Assembly (NCBI GenBank): GCA_018136815.1
Contig: CM030934.1
Coordinates: forward strand, 3,177,070-3,241,069
Reading direction: 5' to 3'
DNA length: 64,000 nt
From: Isochrysis galbana
Lineage: Eukaryota > Haptophyta > Isochrysidales > Isochrysidaceae
Positions 43,894 to 55,100 of this stretch are shown one piece after another (within the stretch, counting starts at the first letter, position 1; the number at the start of each line of letters is the position of its first letter). Under the pieces are notes generated by a model. It saw nothing but the letters and a program-made list of their open reading frames with translations. It searched no databases and was not told the origin of the DNA. Both the position numbers and the translations under genes were made by a program.

Positions 43894-44605
43894 TTATCCG
43901 ATTTGGAGGGCAATTGCAAGCCTCGCGCCCCCGTCTAGGTTGAGATTCATCATAGGAGAATTTGCAGCTGGACTCCTGCCAGCGTCCACCGTGACAGATG
44001 GATCAAGGCCAGCTCCCTCGGCTTTCGCGCGGGCCTCTTCTTGCATGAGAGCCCTGGTTGCCGACTGCTGCGCAAGATCAGAAGCGGCCGCTGCCTGCTT
44101 TGCCGCCGCGTGCTTCTCTAGCCTCTGCGTTGCTCCCTTGTCGTGACGGGGATTCTGCCTGCGTGGCGAGTGACATGCGAATATGCCAAGTCAAGATATC
44201 GTATCACACATGGATCCTCGCGTGGGTCTCCCGTGCACAGGTGCGACATTTTGCCAAGATGATTCAGTAGAACCACAAAGGTGTGCCGCCCAAGGCGCGC
44301 ACCTCATCAGAATAGACGCCAGCAAATTCAAGGGATGCACCTTCTCTCCACGCTCTGTTGCGAGAACGCATGCCTGTCCAGCAATAATCAGAGGGCATGT
44401 CAGTCACCAATAGCGGTCGGAAGCTGAGAGCGTGAGCATCCAAAGAGGTGTATCGGCGCCGCTGAGTCTACGGGGGAGCTCTAACCTTGAGCATGTCCTC
44501 GACAGCAATCTCGAGCGACGGCAGCAGCAGCGTGCGCTCCATGTACTGGCGCGGTGTCTCCTCGCTGGCGTCGAGCTCAGCAGCTGGCACCTCGATCAGA
44601 CTCAT
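43894..44605 (-). CDS. DPY30-motif protein, three exons, 151 aa
   Basis: Exons 44605-44486, 44373-44303 and 44158-43894 join in phase (donors AAG|GTTAGA and GAG|GTGCGC; acceptors GGACAG and ACGCAG). The joined sequence contains TPRQYMERTLLLPSLEIAVE followed by ML, then GEKVHPLNLLASILMR and QNP, which fits the DPY30 dimerisation motif (helix, turn with Pro, then LA..L). The C-terminal ~75 residues are Ala/Gln/Glu-rich and probably helical. DPY30-type motifs dock on partner helices in chromatin (Set1/COMPASS) complexes and in flagellar radial spokes; the sequence does not say which. A G-rich run (44707-44739 on the opposite strand) lies upstream of the start. Confidence 0.65.
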
Positions 44606-44699
44606 CGGGCAGGCTCGCCCACTCTTCTCTCTGCCCGCCTCCCGGCCACTTGGTTTCTCCTCCTCTTTCTCTTCTAAACCATCTCTCTTTCTCCCTCTA

Positions 44700-45003
44700 C
44701 TCTGCCCCCCCCCCCCCCCCCCCTCCCCCCCTTCCCCCCCCGCACCTCCTCCAGCGCGCGCCGCACAGTGTAAGAGAGAACTCGCGTAACGACGAGTTCT
44801 ATTTTGGGCTACGGACACAGAAGATGTGTTTCAGCGGAGTTGGAGTTGGAGTTGTTTTGTATTTTGTATGGAATTTTCTAGTCCGAGGGGTGACGTCATC
44901 GGTAGCAAAAAAAAAACATCTGAAGATTCTGGGCTACACACCTACTATATTAGGGTACCCCCCTATCCGCTCTGACAACGCCCCTTCCCCCCGTCATTCC
45001 TTT
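44700..45003. other. C run and minus-strand retrotransposon tail
   Basis: 44707-44740 is nearly pure C. At 44907-44916 an A run followed by ATCTGAAGATTCTGGGCTAC is the inverse of the retrotransposon-like tail at 57975-58027, so a 3' end of that type lies here on the minus strand. Confidence 0.5.
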
Positions 45004-45017
45004 GAGAGGGTGCAACC

Positions 45018-46676
45018 AAACTATTGTTATAGTTTTAGCGATGGAGCGCGCGCCGACCGCTCCCACCTCCCAGCCCCCCGCCGTCACGACGCCCCAACGG
45101 GGCCGCCCCAAACCGCCGGAGCCCAAGCGCCCACAGGCCGCCGCGCCGCCTGACAACGACGTCGACATGACGGCACCACCCTCGCCTCCCAAGCTGCCAC
45201 AGAACCAGGGAACAGGCAGAGTCCTGTTCCCTGGTGACAACCAGACCCAGGGCAATGCCCTGCCACCCAACCCCTCCGCTCCTCCACCAACTCAAGGACT
45301 CCCCATGGGAGGTGGCAGCTCTGCTGCCACCCCCATGGCGGCCACTCCTACCATCAGTGCACCCCTCGGGGGCGGGCACTTAACACAACAATCCATTTTG
45401 GGGGCCTTTGCGCCCTCAAACCAACAACCAACTCAAGCAGCCAGGACATACGCGCAAGCTGCGCATGGACACAAAGGGAAGGTTCCAGCCCAGCAAGCCC
45501 AGCAGCCACAAGCCCAACAACCACAGCAGCCATCGCGCAAGCGGGCGGATCCTCAATCGGATCCAAAGCCGACTCTCCACAACACCACCCCTTTTGCTTC
45601 TCCTTCTCCTCCACCTGATGAGGAAGAGGAGCCCGAAGACACGCCTTTTTTCATCCAGCTAGCTCAGCTAGCTGATGACAAAAAGGACATCAAGAGCGAG
45701 GATGTCGCCACCTTCATGAAATTCCTCCTCTCTAGGCTGGAAGGCCTAGACGCAACTCCAGATGGCATGGACAAAGGCCGCAAAGGCCCTTGGATCTTCT
45801 ACGTCGATGAAGACGCACACGATCAATTCAAGGCCGCATACGGAGACAAAGTTAACACAGCACTCTCGGGAGTCCCGCATGAATTTGGAATCACCTATGG
45901 CGCGTTAACCGACTCGGCCCCTCGTAAGTCGAGCGCTATCCGGTCCTCCCTAAAAGAGGTGGCGACCTACATTGTTTTTCGCATCTTTGATCCGATCAAG
46001 GCTTTTAAGACCAAGACTAGGCATTTGGCTAACTCGCTCGAGCGCGAGGGTTTCCACGTGCTAAGGGGCAACCAACAGCGAGCCAAAACCTCACTCGAAG
46101 GTATCACGAAAGTTGAGTCCGGCAAGCGTCCCATCTGGCACTTTTATGTTTACACGGACACGTCGGCCTTAGGGCACCGTTTCCCTCGCAACTTTCATGT
46201 GACTCTCGATGACGGAGAAAATTTCAACTTGGACTATGCGGTCCGATCATCAGTGGAATGTGTGACTCCTGAAGGGGAGTTAGCCATCCATGGAGCCCCC
46301 GGAGGCTGCAAAGGATACGACAAACCGTGGGCTATCTCGTTTCTCCGTAAAAACCAAGTCAGCTTTCGCCAATGCACGTGCGAACAAGATAAGGCGAAAG
46401 CAGAACAACGAAAGCGCCAAAGGGACGCAAGTAACGCCATGGACTACAGGGCCCTCATGGGCCTTGGAGCGGCGGCGCCATGCCGCCGATTCATGGCGGG
46501 CGAATGCAAAAACAACCGCATGAAAGGACCTCCCCGGAACCAGCTTCTCCGATAAAGAGGGAACTGGGAAAGGGGGAGGGGGTTGTCAGGGGTTAAGGTT
46601 GGGTAGTAGGGAGGTACACTAGCACACTGCCTCACGTCGCACGCGTAGCGGGGAATTTTAAGAAGATTTTTTTTTT
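45018..46676 (+). mobile_element. ORF1-only non-LTR retrotransposon inserted in a TA-element end
   Basis: GAGAGGGTGCAACC (45004-45017) is repeated at 46677-46690, giving a 14-bp target duplication, or 17 if the ambiguous T bases count. The insertion starts ACTATTGTTATAGTTTTAGC (5' truncated relative to the 62.8-kb copy), encodes ORF1, then passes at once into the family 3' UTR and a T-run end. The whole ORF2 is missing. The target is the terminal AGAGGGTGCAACC of the TA-element family. Confidence 0.9.
45041..46555 (+). CDS. Retrotransposon ORF1 (gag-like), 504 aa
   Basis: ATG at 45041 (MERAPTAPTSQPP) opens an intact frame. The first ~220 residues are Pro/Gln-rich and disordered. An ordered middle follows (KGPWIFYVDEDAHDQFKAAY; RPIWHFYVYTDTSALGHRF). 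The end has a Cys-poor finger-like CRRFMAGECKNN. The last residues, PPRNQLLR, come from 3' UTR sequence, which shows a deletion junction fused into the frame. By analogy it would bind element RNA. The minus-strand copy at 62777 shares its N-terminus. Confidence 0.8.
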   Translation: MERAPTAPTSQPPAVTTPQRGRPKPPEPKRPQAAAPPDNDVDMTAPPSPPKLPQNQGTGRVLFPGDNQTQGNALPPNPSAPPPTQGLPMGGGSSAATPMAATPTISAPLGGGHLTQQSILGAFAPSNQQPTQAARTYAQAAHGHKGKVPAQQAQQPQAQQPQQPSRKRADPQSDPKPTLHNTTPFASPSPPPDEEEEPEDTPFFIQLAQLADDKKDIKSEDVATFMKFLLSRLEGLDATPDGMDKGRKGPWIFYVDEDAHDQFKAAYGDKVNTALSGVPHEFGITYGALTDSAPRKSSAIRSSLKEVATYIVFRIFDPIKAFKTKTRHLANSLEREGFHVLRGNQQRAKTSLEGITKVESGKRPIWHFYVYTDTSALGHRFPRNFHVTLDDGENFNLDYAVRSSVECVTPEGELAIHGAPGGCKGYDKPWAISFLRKNQVSFRQCTCEQDKAKAEQRKRQRDASNAMDYRALMGLGAAAPCRRFMAGECKNNRMKGPPRNQLLR

Positions 46677-46690
46677 GAGAGGGTGCAACC

Positions 46691-46800
46691 TCAGGATTGG
46701 TTGTTTTTTTCGCAAGTGCCCCCCATGTGGACGGTATAAGTTCTACTTAAAGGACCCCCTTATTAAGGTACAAACTTGCAGGTTTCAGATGGTAATACCG
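46691..46800 (-). repeat. Solo right end of the TA-element family (inverted)
   Basis: TCAGGATTGGTTGTTTTTTT, CCCCATGTGGACGGTATAAG and TTCTACTTAAAGG are the inverse of 15800-15884. Its first 14 bases were duplicated by the retrotransposon insertion. Confidence 0.8.
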
Positions 46801-47805
46801 CATGTATGTGTGCAGCAGTTGAAAGAGGTGCCGGCCGCGGGCCCACGCTAGAGTTGGGCGCTTACTTACGTTGCGTGCGTCAACCACCGAGTGTCGTCTG
46901 CGCGGCACCGGCGGCGTCGGCCGTGCACCCCCTCTTCTCTGCCACGCATCAGATGTACTCGGATGTGGCTGTCACATGCACGTGGCACTTGGTGCAGCAC
47001 CGCGGGACAATGTCCGAGTGAAGAAAATCGACGTGCCCCTTTTGCCCGCTCCAGTTCATCCCAAAGATGTCGATCTGCATATTTTTTGCATATTTTCTCT
47101 GCATATTTGGGTAACAAAAACTGCATATTTCTACCTGGGCCTAGCCAAGTGCTCCCAGGTATTTTCGGGTACCGGTAGACGTTGCGCCCAGTTGACGGGG
47201 CCCGTGAGGCGCCTGCATTTACTATCTATTCGTTTTTTGCAAGGCTCGTGGCTCGTGTTCTCGTGTTAAGTGTTCCACTTCCGTTTTTTGTCGAGCGGCG
47301 TGTCTCCGTGCTTCCGCGGCGCATGCGGCCACCTTAGACTAGGATACGGGGAATGGCGCCGAAGAAGTGCCCTCAGAAGGAGATCATGCCCCCCCCCCCC
47401 CCCCCACCAGCTAGAGCTGGCGCGCTGACGCGAGCGTCTCGTATAGCGAGCAGCCGACATTCGCCTGCCCCTGAGCGGTCGCCAACGCGACAGGCGACGG
47501 GCACCACCGGAACCGCGGTGGGAAAGAGCAGCGGACCCATACCCATGCATGCCCGGCCATCTCGACCCCTCTGGTGTGCTTTCCAGAGGAGCCCTGGCCG
47601 GTAGCCCCAAACACTGTAATACTGTAATAAAGTGCTGAAGTACCCCCCCAACAAGAAAGGCGAAAGGACTATTTTTTTGTCCGTAACTTGTACTCGTAGC
47701 ATCGAGTAAACTGAAACGAACTCGGCGCGAGCGAGAGTGGCCGCAGCGGTGCGATCTCTGCTGTGAGTACTTAATATATCGCGAGGGGGAGGAAAGGAAG
47801 AACTG
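46801..47805. other. Intergenic, short ORFs only
   Basis: A 43-codon minus ORF at 47079-46951 (MQIDIFGMNWSGQKGHVDFL, ending with a CCTKCH cluster) looks protein-like but is isolated. A plus ORF at 47353 (MAPKKCPQKE then a Pro run) is low complexity. Confidence 0.3.
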
Positions 47806-47940
47806 ATGAGAGATGTGGGGAGAAAAGAAGAAATCACCATGAAGAGAGCGATGGAAGACAAAAGAGAGCGGGAAGAAGAGAGATGTAATGAGAGAGAGAG
47901 AGAGGAGAGAGAGAGAGGGAGGGAGGGGAGAGAGCGAGCG

Positions 47941-49431
47941 ATGCCCAACCTCCTCTCCCTCCTCTCCCTCTCCCTCTGCCCTTCCCCCTCGCCTCCCACC
48001 GGCTTCCATCTCTCTCGACTACGAACCTCCACATCCGACGACTCTCTCAACCTCAAGATCCTCCACTTCTCCTCCACCTCCTCCCCGTTCTCCTCCTCCT
48101 CCTCCTCCTCCTCCTCCCTTCTCGGCAGCGCAGAGGCCCACCTGCGGCTCAGAGAGACCTCGCTCCACAGCGGACGGCTGGCGGAGCCGGCGGGAGCCAC
48201 AGAAGGAGGCCTCGGGCTACAGACAGATCAGGGCACCTATGATTTCGTCTTGCTCGCGGGCACACTCCTCGTCACCGACCGCACTGTCGATAAGACGACC
48301 ACCATTGTGCTCAAAGAGAGGTACACCGGCGGAGGGGCCGAGCAGATCAAGAGGCCAGCAGTCTTCGTCTCGCCGAAACTCAACCGCGTGTATATCATCT
48401 ACCAGCGCGCCTTTGGGGGCGGAATCGTCCGTACCAGCTACGCGCTCGCGCCGTTGGAGGGTGGCCCTGTCGAGCCCACCGTCGCCGATGACTCGGTCAA
48501 CCTGGACACTGTTGACCTCACAGGCGGTACGGTTGCGGTGTACGACAGCGTGCAGGTGGTCAAAGTGCCGGCGCTCTCCTCCACATGCGCCACCACTCAG
48601 GCGCTCTACTACGACGTGTCCGGGCTGTACGTGCGAGAGACGGACCTCGGAACGGAGCGGGTCGACGCTCGCGGCAGGAGCCCCCTCGCCTACTCAATCC
48701 AGCCTGGCATTGACGGCTGCTTGACCTGCGGCTCCCAGATCGTCGCGACGGACCTCGTCACCGGTACCGCTTCCGTGGTAGCGAGTCTCACGACGGCCCA
48801 GCTGGAAGAGCTCGTGTACGGCACGTCCATAGGCGCCATCACTACTGAGTACGACCGGCGCCCGGCCCTCGAGGTGATCGCCGCCATCGTGGCCGTAGTC
48901 ATCATGTGCGCTCTCCTCGCCTTGTTCTGCATCGCCATCGCCTCAACTCTGCGCGTGCGCTTCCGTCGCTCCAAAGTGCAGCGGACCGAGATTGTCACGC
49001 CTGCGAGGACATCGGCGTTCCACCCAGAAAGCGCGCGGCCCGTCGACGTGGACAAGGCCACCATCGACCTGCAGCGCCTCTCGCAGCGGGCGTCGCACAA
49101 GCTGAGTCGAGACCAAATGCGTCCGTCCCAGCGCCAGCTGTTGGCCGGCACGTCGCCGGACCGCTGCTCTACCGCCTCGGAGGCCAGCCCGGCCACGACT
49201 CGCTCCATGCGATGGACAACCACCGTCGATGCTGACATGCCGGCTGCGCGCGGACTTTCGCGGCTACGCTTTCCGGGCGATGCCTCCGCCATCATACGTC
49301 GCTACTCCCTCGCCGATGAAGCCCGCAGGCGCAGCTTGCGTGCTTCAGACGTGGAGGTGGACGTGGAGCAAGAGACTGAGCACAAACCATTGTCTCCGAC
49401 TAACCTCCTCAAGTCGGACGACCCGTCATAA
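47941..49431 (+). CDS. Single-pass membrane protein of unknown function
   Basis: The frame is open from 47806 to the TAA at 49429. Upstream of about 48170 it is low complexity (GA-rich then Ser/Leu-rich), so the start is uncertain; ATG 47941 (MPNLLSLLSLSLCPS) is possible if it encodes a signal peptide. From 48230 to 48830 it encodes a beta-rich extracytoplasmic region (YDFVLLAGTLLVTDRTVDKT, NRVYIIYQRAFGGG) with a few cysteines. A strong membrane helix follows at 48870-48945 (VIAAIVAVVIMCALLALFCI), then a basic cytoplasmic tail of about 160 residues with many Ser/Thr/Arg. Topology suggests type I. No family recognised. Confidence 0.6.
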   Translation: MPNLLSLLSLSLCPSPSPPTGFHLSRLRTSTSDDSLNLKILHFSSTSSPFSSSSSSSSSLLGSAEAHLRLRETSLHSGRLAEPAGATEGGLGLQTDQGTYDFVLLAGTLLVTDRTVDKTTTIVLKERYTGGGAEQIKRPAVFVSPKLNRVYIIYQRAFGGGIVRTSYALAPLEGGPVEPTVADDSVNLDTVDLTGGTVAVYDSVQVVKVPALSSTCATTQALYYDVSGLYVRETDLGTERVDARGRSPLAYSIQPGIDGCLTCGSQIVATDLVTGTASVVASLTTAQLEELVYGTSIGAITTEYDRRPALEVIAAIVAVVIMCALLALFCIAIASTLRVRFRRSKVQRTEIVTPARTSAFHPESARPVDVDKATIDLQRLSQRASHKLSRDQMRPSQRQLLAGTSPDRCSTASEASPATTRSMRWTTTVDADMPAARGLSRLRFPGDASAIIRRYSLADEARRRSLRASDVEVDVEQETEHKPLSPTNLLKSDDPS

Positions 49432-50281
49432 GAGTCCTAGGAGAAGCAGTTGCGGCGTGAGGTCAGGGGAGGTCGGGTACCTTCACCGTACCTGTTACCT
49501 GGGTGCGCCCGTGGTGCGCCGCTTGGCATTGGTGACATTCCGCTTGTGTTTGCGCACGAGGGAGACGAGCCGCGCGCCTTTCGTCCAACCACTGCGTCTA
49601 CTGCAGAGATTATGAAGCGGCATGCAATCCCACATCGGGCGATAGCGCCTGAGGCAATGGGTGGGCAAGCGGCTCTCCTACTCACGCCATCGAAGGACGC
49701 GTCTCCGTCGTCCCCATTGACCACCGCCTCCACAGCCCACATGCTTGTGCACATCCATCCTCGTCGCCTCTCTCCTAAACCGAGACCACTCGCACTCGTT
49801 GTTGCTCCACGTGTCTTCATCGGTACGCCACGAGGTGGAGGCGAAGGTTGCGGTGGTGCGAGCAGCGGTCGTGAGGATCAAGGTACAGATATTTGAACTC
49901 GACCTGCGCGCGCTCTGCGCCCCAGAGTTTCCGGATGTGCCCGACTTCTGGGCGATATTCGTCGTGGTGCAAGCCTACACAAGAAGAGAACCCCCATCGC
50001 TTCCCCATGAGCAGTGCTTTGACGACTTCGGTATGGGGCGTGTAGTAGGCCGACGATGAATGACACACCATGCTGCTCGCGCTCCCGCCCTTTTCTGCAC
50101 TTTACAGCCTAGATACTCGATTGTTCCCATGGATGAGTCCACGGATTGTTAGCTGTTCTTGCTATGACGCTGCATACTATTTCACAAACCGTCGGTACAC
50201 AGCGGTGCTTTGTTGCTTCGCGCTCTGTAGGGGAATGGACGAGGTCTCCTCTCATATCTCTCTCCTAATACTATCAGTTGG
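49432..50281. other. Intergenic, weak minus-strand ORF
   Basis: Minus strand 50059-49817 reads TEVVKALLMGKRWGFSSCVG and EYRPEVGHIRKLWGAERAQ with reasonable composition, then YLYLDPHDRC and a stop. It may be an exon of an unrecognised gene. Nothing else is supported. Confidence 0.3.
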
Positions 50282-50800
50282 CCAACAAGCTAAGTTTATA
50301 CTACAACTTGGTTCACATGGGGGAGGCGCCTCGTGCCCTCCTCCCCAGATTCCAACTCCCCTCCGAGGGGCCCATCGGTCACCCTTAGACTGCCTTTTGG
50401 CCTTTTGGCGCCTGAGTTGAGCATTCACCAACCGCTCACCCAAAGCCAAGGGGGCGGTTGGCCGGCTCGACTTATCGAGAATCACCTCCTCCACGTGAAC
50501 GGCGGTGGCAACTTGTGCGGCATCAACGGCCACGGCATCCGCGGCGCCTTGCCGCAGACCGCGCCGGCGCCCGGCGATAGGTACAAAAATGTAATCGCCG
50601 GCGGCGGAGCGGCGGTCGTTTCGTCGCGCGTGGCGTCGTGGTATTGTATTCTTGCATTCTTGCCCATTTGCCATTTCCATTTGAAGGCTGTAAGCATAAA
50701 TATTCGTGCTAAGGTACGCGCCCATTCCCACAGTTAAATAATTGCACTTGTTGATACTGACACACACGGAACAAAAATTCGGATTCCCCATGGTCTCAAG
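50282..50800 (+). mobile_element. Old retrotransposon 5' remnant
   Basis: GCTAAGTTTATACTACAACTTGG at 50288 resembles the retrotransposon 5' end. The sequence after it has no clear ORF1, only a degraded proline-rich pattern. Confidence 0.3.
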
Positions 50801-52105
50801 CCCAGGTTTGCAGATTTTGGTCTCGAAATTTGCGATTCGATTTTTTTTCTATTACTAGTATTATAATTGTTGGCTCGTTAAAGGTAATTAACAGAGACGA
50901 CCTCGGCTTCATGCTTTGCAGTCGCTCTGCGAGACACACACTCTCTCTTTCTTCATCCTCCTCTCTTCGGCCGACGCCGAATGGAAGTCTCTTGTCTCTT
51001 GGAAAATTTTTTCTCCGGTCCCAAGATATTCCGTGGGTGAGTTGTCGGGTTGTATCTCCGTGATGCGTGAGTCAAGTTTGCCTGAATTCTTGTCGCGCCG
51101 AGAGAGCATTTGGCCAAGGAGCTCGCGTTGCTGCGAATTGGCGCCATCTGCTACGTAGCAATAGCTGCTCCGTCGATGTCGGGTCCCTGTGGAATCCTTG
51201 GACACCCAGGAGGGGTGGAAAATAGTGGTTAAAAAGCGTGAGTGACCGGGCTACCACTTACAAAAGCAGGTTGAGACATGATGCATGATGCCCTAAATAT
51301 GTGTGGGAGTACCTATTCAACCTTGCTTATGGCACCCCAACCTCCAAACCTGCATCGACTCAACGGGCCACGACCAGGTCTCGAACACGGAGCGTCTCGA
51401 ACACGGAGCGTGTCCAAGATACTTGACAAGAATGTGACTCCCCTTCCCCGCTCAGACACATCCTTCGACTACGCATGCGCCGGCCAAGCGGATAACATAT
51501 CGAGCGCGCTCGGCCAATTACGCCACCAATCGCCCGCGGACGTTGCGCAACGCAAATCTTGCGCACAACGGCCACACGAGGGCAAACGCGCAGGCATGGC
51601 GCGAAGCAGGCGTAAAGCCTCCGCACGTAGGATGCTGGGGCCTAAGGCGCGAAATAAGGGCGCGCCTTACTTCACTGTGGCGAGCACATCATGAACATGA
51701 ACATGCAGTCATGGCAAATGCCCCGGTGCGCAAATACTGATGCATAGCCACCGAGGGAAGCTTGAGTGCCCTTGAGTTCAGCGGTCAACCGTGTGCCTAC
51801 GTACCATCCGTGACACGCACATACGATGGTGTGTTCTTACATGCATCTCGCTGATGGGAACGGCAGCGCCAAGGCGTCATCATGTACGGCATCTCGTTTC
51901 GCACCCACTGCTCGCCGCCCGGCGCCTCCATTCCGCACACAAAGAACCACATCCACGGTAAGGATGGTTATTGCCAACATAAAACCACGCCACATTGTTC
52001 GGTCGTGCCCAGTCCCATGGCCACGGCGCCCGAGCGTGCGCAGTCTTACCCCCAGCCAAGGCGCCACCGCCTACTCGCCCCATCAGCCCCAGTGGCGCGC
52101 CGCCG
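50801..52105. other. Intergenic downstream of the CSB-like gene
   Basis: Minus ORF 51205-50909 (98 codons, SKDSTGTRHRRSSYCYVADG) has protein-like composition but no recognised family. CACTTACAAAAGCAGGTTGA near 51258 resembles the 3' end of the GC-rich dispersed repeat. AACACGGAGCGTCTCG is tandemly duplicated near 51377-51410. Confidence 0.3.
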
Positions 52106-55100
52106 TCAGGAGAAGCGCGCATCGATCGCCCAGAACTTACCCTGCTTCTGGGCAACCTGGCGAAGGAGCTGCTTGAAGAGATGTGGCTCGGCGCACGCGC
52201 GGAAGCGGCCAACGAGTTGGTCTGTCGTCGCGCGTCCGCCGTGCGAGCGGAAGAAGCTGCGGATCTCTTGTAGAAGGCTCGCCGCCAGCGAGTCCGCCTC
52301 GCTGGCACTACCGCTCGCGCTAGGCGACTCGTTCGCGGCGAGCGGCGCGCCCTCTGGCGTTAGGCTCGCCTCCCGCTGCCTGACCCGCTGCAGCAGTGCC
52401 GACGAACCGATGGCGGCGCCACGGCCCGCACCCGCCGAGAAGAAGGAGCCACTCGCGCCTGCAGGCGCCGGGCCAGCGGCGCCTGCTCCCACGATTGTCT
52501 TGCTGAGCGCGGCGCCGAAGCGGTGCGCTGGTCCACCGGCGCCATCGTTGCGACCCGTCCACGTGGGCGTGCGAAGCCCGGCCGCCGAGCGCGCACAGTT
52601 CTCGGATGACTCTCGCAGCGCAGCAGCGGCACGCTCAGCAACGCGGCGGGCCTCGACCGACGCGATGCTCGATTCGCGCCCTTTTCCCGAGTCCACCTCG
52701 CGCTCGTGGTCGAGCGTACCCGAGAGGAGTTCTCCCCGCAGCAGCCCCTCGAGTAGCGACGTCTCCTCCAGCTTGCGCGTACCGGCCGGCCGATCCTCGG
52801 CGGGCGCGCCGGTGTTCCTACCGGACGTGGCAGCGCCCGAATCGGCGCGCGGGCGGCCACCCTCGGCCGCCATCGCCTCAATTGCCGCCTCGGCTGGCGC
52901 ATCGCCGCCACCTCCGGACCCGCCGCCACCGAGGTCGGCCGGTGGCGCGAGCAAGTCGCGGAGGTCTGACCGCTTCAGCGTCTTGTTCTTGACCGAGCCC
53001 TCGGTGAGCACGCGGTTGGAGAGGACCGTCTTAAAGATTTGCCGCTGGTAGACCTTCTCCTCAAGCGTGCCGCCTGTGACGAGCCGGAAGACGGCGACGG
53101 AGCGCGTTTGGCCGACCCGCCACGCACGCTCGCGCGCCTGTAGATCGTTGGCAGGATTCCAGTCAGGGTCGAGTAGCACGACGCGGTTGGCGCCGGTCAG
53201 GTTGATGCCGAGGCCGCCCGCGCGCGTCGTGAGCAAAAATAGGAAGATGGACGGATCCGCGTTGAAGCGATCTATGAGCGAGAGCCGGCTCGCGACACTT
53301 GTGTTCCCGTCGAGCCGAAGGAAGGCGTAGCGCTGCGACTCGACGTAGATTTGCACGATGTCGAGCATCTGGCGTGTCTGGCAGAAGAGGAGCGCGCGGT
53401 CGCCACGCGCGAGCCATGGCCGGAGCACCTGGTGCAGCACGCGAAGCTTGCCTGAGAGGCGCCAGTCGCCGTACCGGATTGCCGCCGACTTGGGCCCCGC
53501 CGCCGCGGCCGCGCCGGCCGCCTGCCGGTCGGCCGCATCCCAAGAGTACAGGTGCGGGTGATTGCAGATCTTGAGCAGAGTGGTGAGCGCCGAGAAGGCG
53601 TGGGCCGCCCCAGAGAGCACCTTCTCGACGTGTGGCGACTTGAGGTAGTCCTCATACGCATCGCGCTGCGTCTCGGTGAGCCGACAGAAGAGCACCTGGC
53701 GAAGGTGGGGGTGGTGGGTGGGGCGTGGGCGGGGTCGGGGGGAGAGGAGGAGGGCCAGGCTAAAATGCACGTTGCAGGCGGGGCGGTGGGCGCGCCCGCA
53801 CCTTCTCCGACTTGTCAGGCATCGCAAGGTCGACGTCGGCCTTCATCCGGCGAAGGAGGTATGGGCGGAGCAAGTCGCGCAACACCATCGAGCAGCGTGC
53901 CGCGGTCTGCACTTTGAACTCGGAGGCGTTGGCGTAGGTTCCCATCGCGATTGGGATGGCGAAGTGCTCTTCAAAGAGCGGCAGCGTGCCCAGCTTGCCC
54001 GGGAAGACAAAGTCGAAGAGCGACCACAGCTCGGTGAGCTTGTTTTGGATAGGCGCGCCCGAGAGGATGATGCGATGCGGCGTGTTGAACTGCTTGCACA
54101 CCTGCGGCACGTACAACGGTGACGTGAATGGGAGCCATCATCAGTCCGAGCAGGGCGGCAGCGCGGTGCGAGGAAGAGTACCGGTGCGCGCTAACGCGGC
54201 GGTGTGGCGCGCCTGCGTGATCTCGGCGTGCGGGTTGCGGATCTTGTGCCCCTCGTCGAGCACGACATACTGCCAAGGGCAGCCGAGCAGCTGGCCGGAG
54301 TGCGAGCGGACCATTTCATATGATGTGATGCAGACAGACGCGTCGCCGCGTGCAGTGAGCTCGCGGTTACAGATGGCGCGGAGCAGTGCGAGCCGGTTTC
54401 CCGGGTCGGCGCCTCCTTGCGAGTGGTGGAGCACCTCGACAGTCTCAATCTCGGGTGCCCATCGCTCGACCTCGCGCTTCCACTGGAGCAGCACTGTGGC
54501 GGGGCAGACAACGAGACATGGGCCCGCGCGGCGCGAGGCGTGGAGGCACGCCCAGAGCGCTATCATCTGCAGCGTCTTACCCAATCCCATCTCGTCGCCC
54601 AGGATGCCGCCCACCTCCTGCTGGTGCAGCTCCCACAGCCACTCCAAGCACGTGCGCTGATGGGGGAAGAGGCGCCGCCACAGCCGGCCGGGCACCGTCA
54701 GCCCGGGCACGCGCTCCTCGTCAGCGCCGTCGCTCTCCTCGCTGGCCGCTCTGGCGGCCTCCGGCTCGTCGTCCTCGAGGCCCACGGCGGAGGCGTGCCC
54801 AGGCGCGAGCTCGGCGACTTCCTCCTCTAGCTCTGTCTCGGAGCCGCCCTCATCGGCTACCCATGGGTCGATCTGGTGTTCGGCACCGCGCCTGGCCACA
54901 CGCAGCCGGCTCGACGCGCTTGTGCCTTCATCCGCACTGGAAGCCCTCCGCTGCTTAGCACGGGCGCCTTGCGCTTCGGAGGCGCTGCTCTTGCGTGTCA
55001 CACTGCGCCCATCGTCGTCGGACTCTGAGTCGACCCGCTCCGCGCGCATCCCTCGACTTGCTGCCTCGGGAGCGCGCAGCAGTCGCTTGCGAGCGCCGCG

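Noticed and set aside
50252-50791. 179-codon minus ORF
   Set aside because: Mixed composition with no domain or splice-site support; overlaps a retrotransposon 5' remnant.
51278-51694. 138-codon plus ORF
   Set aside because: No recognisable pattern and it spans a small tandem duplication; probably chance in GC-rich DNA.
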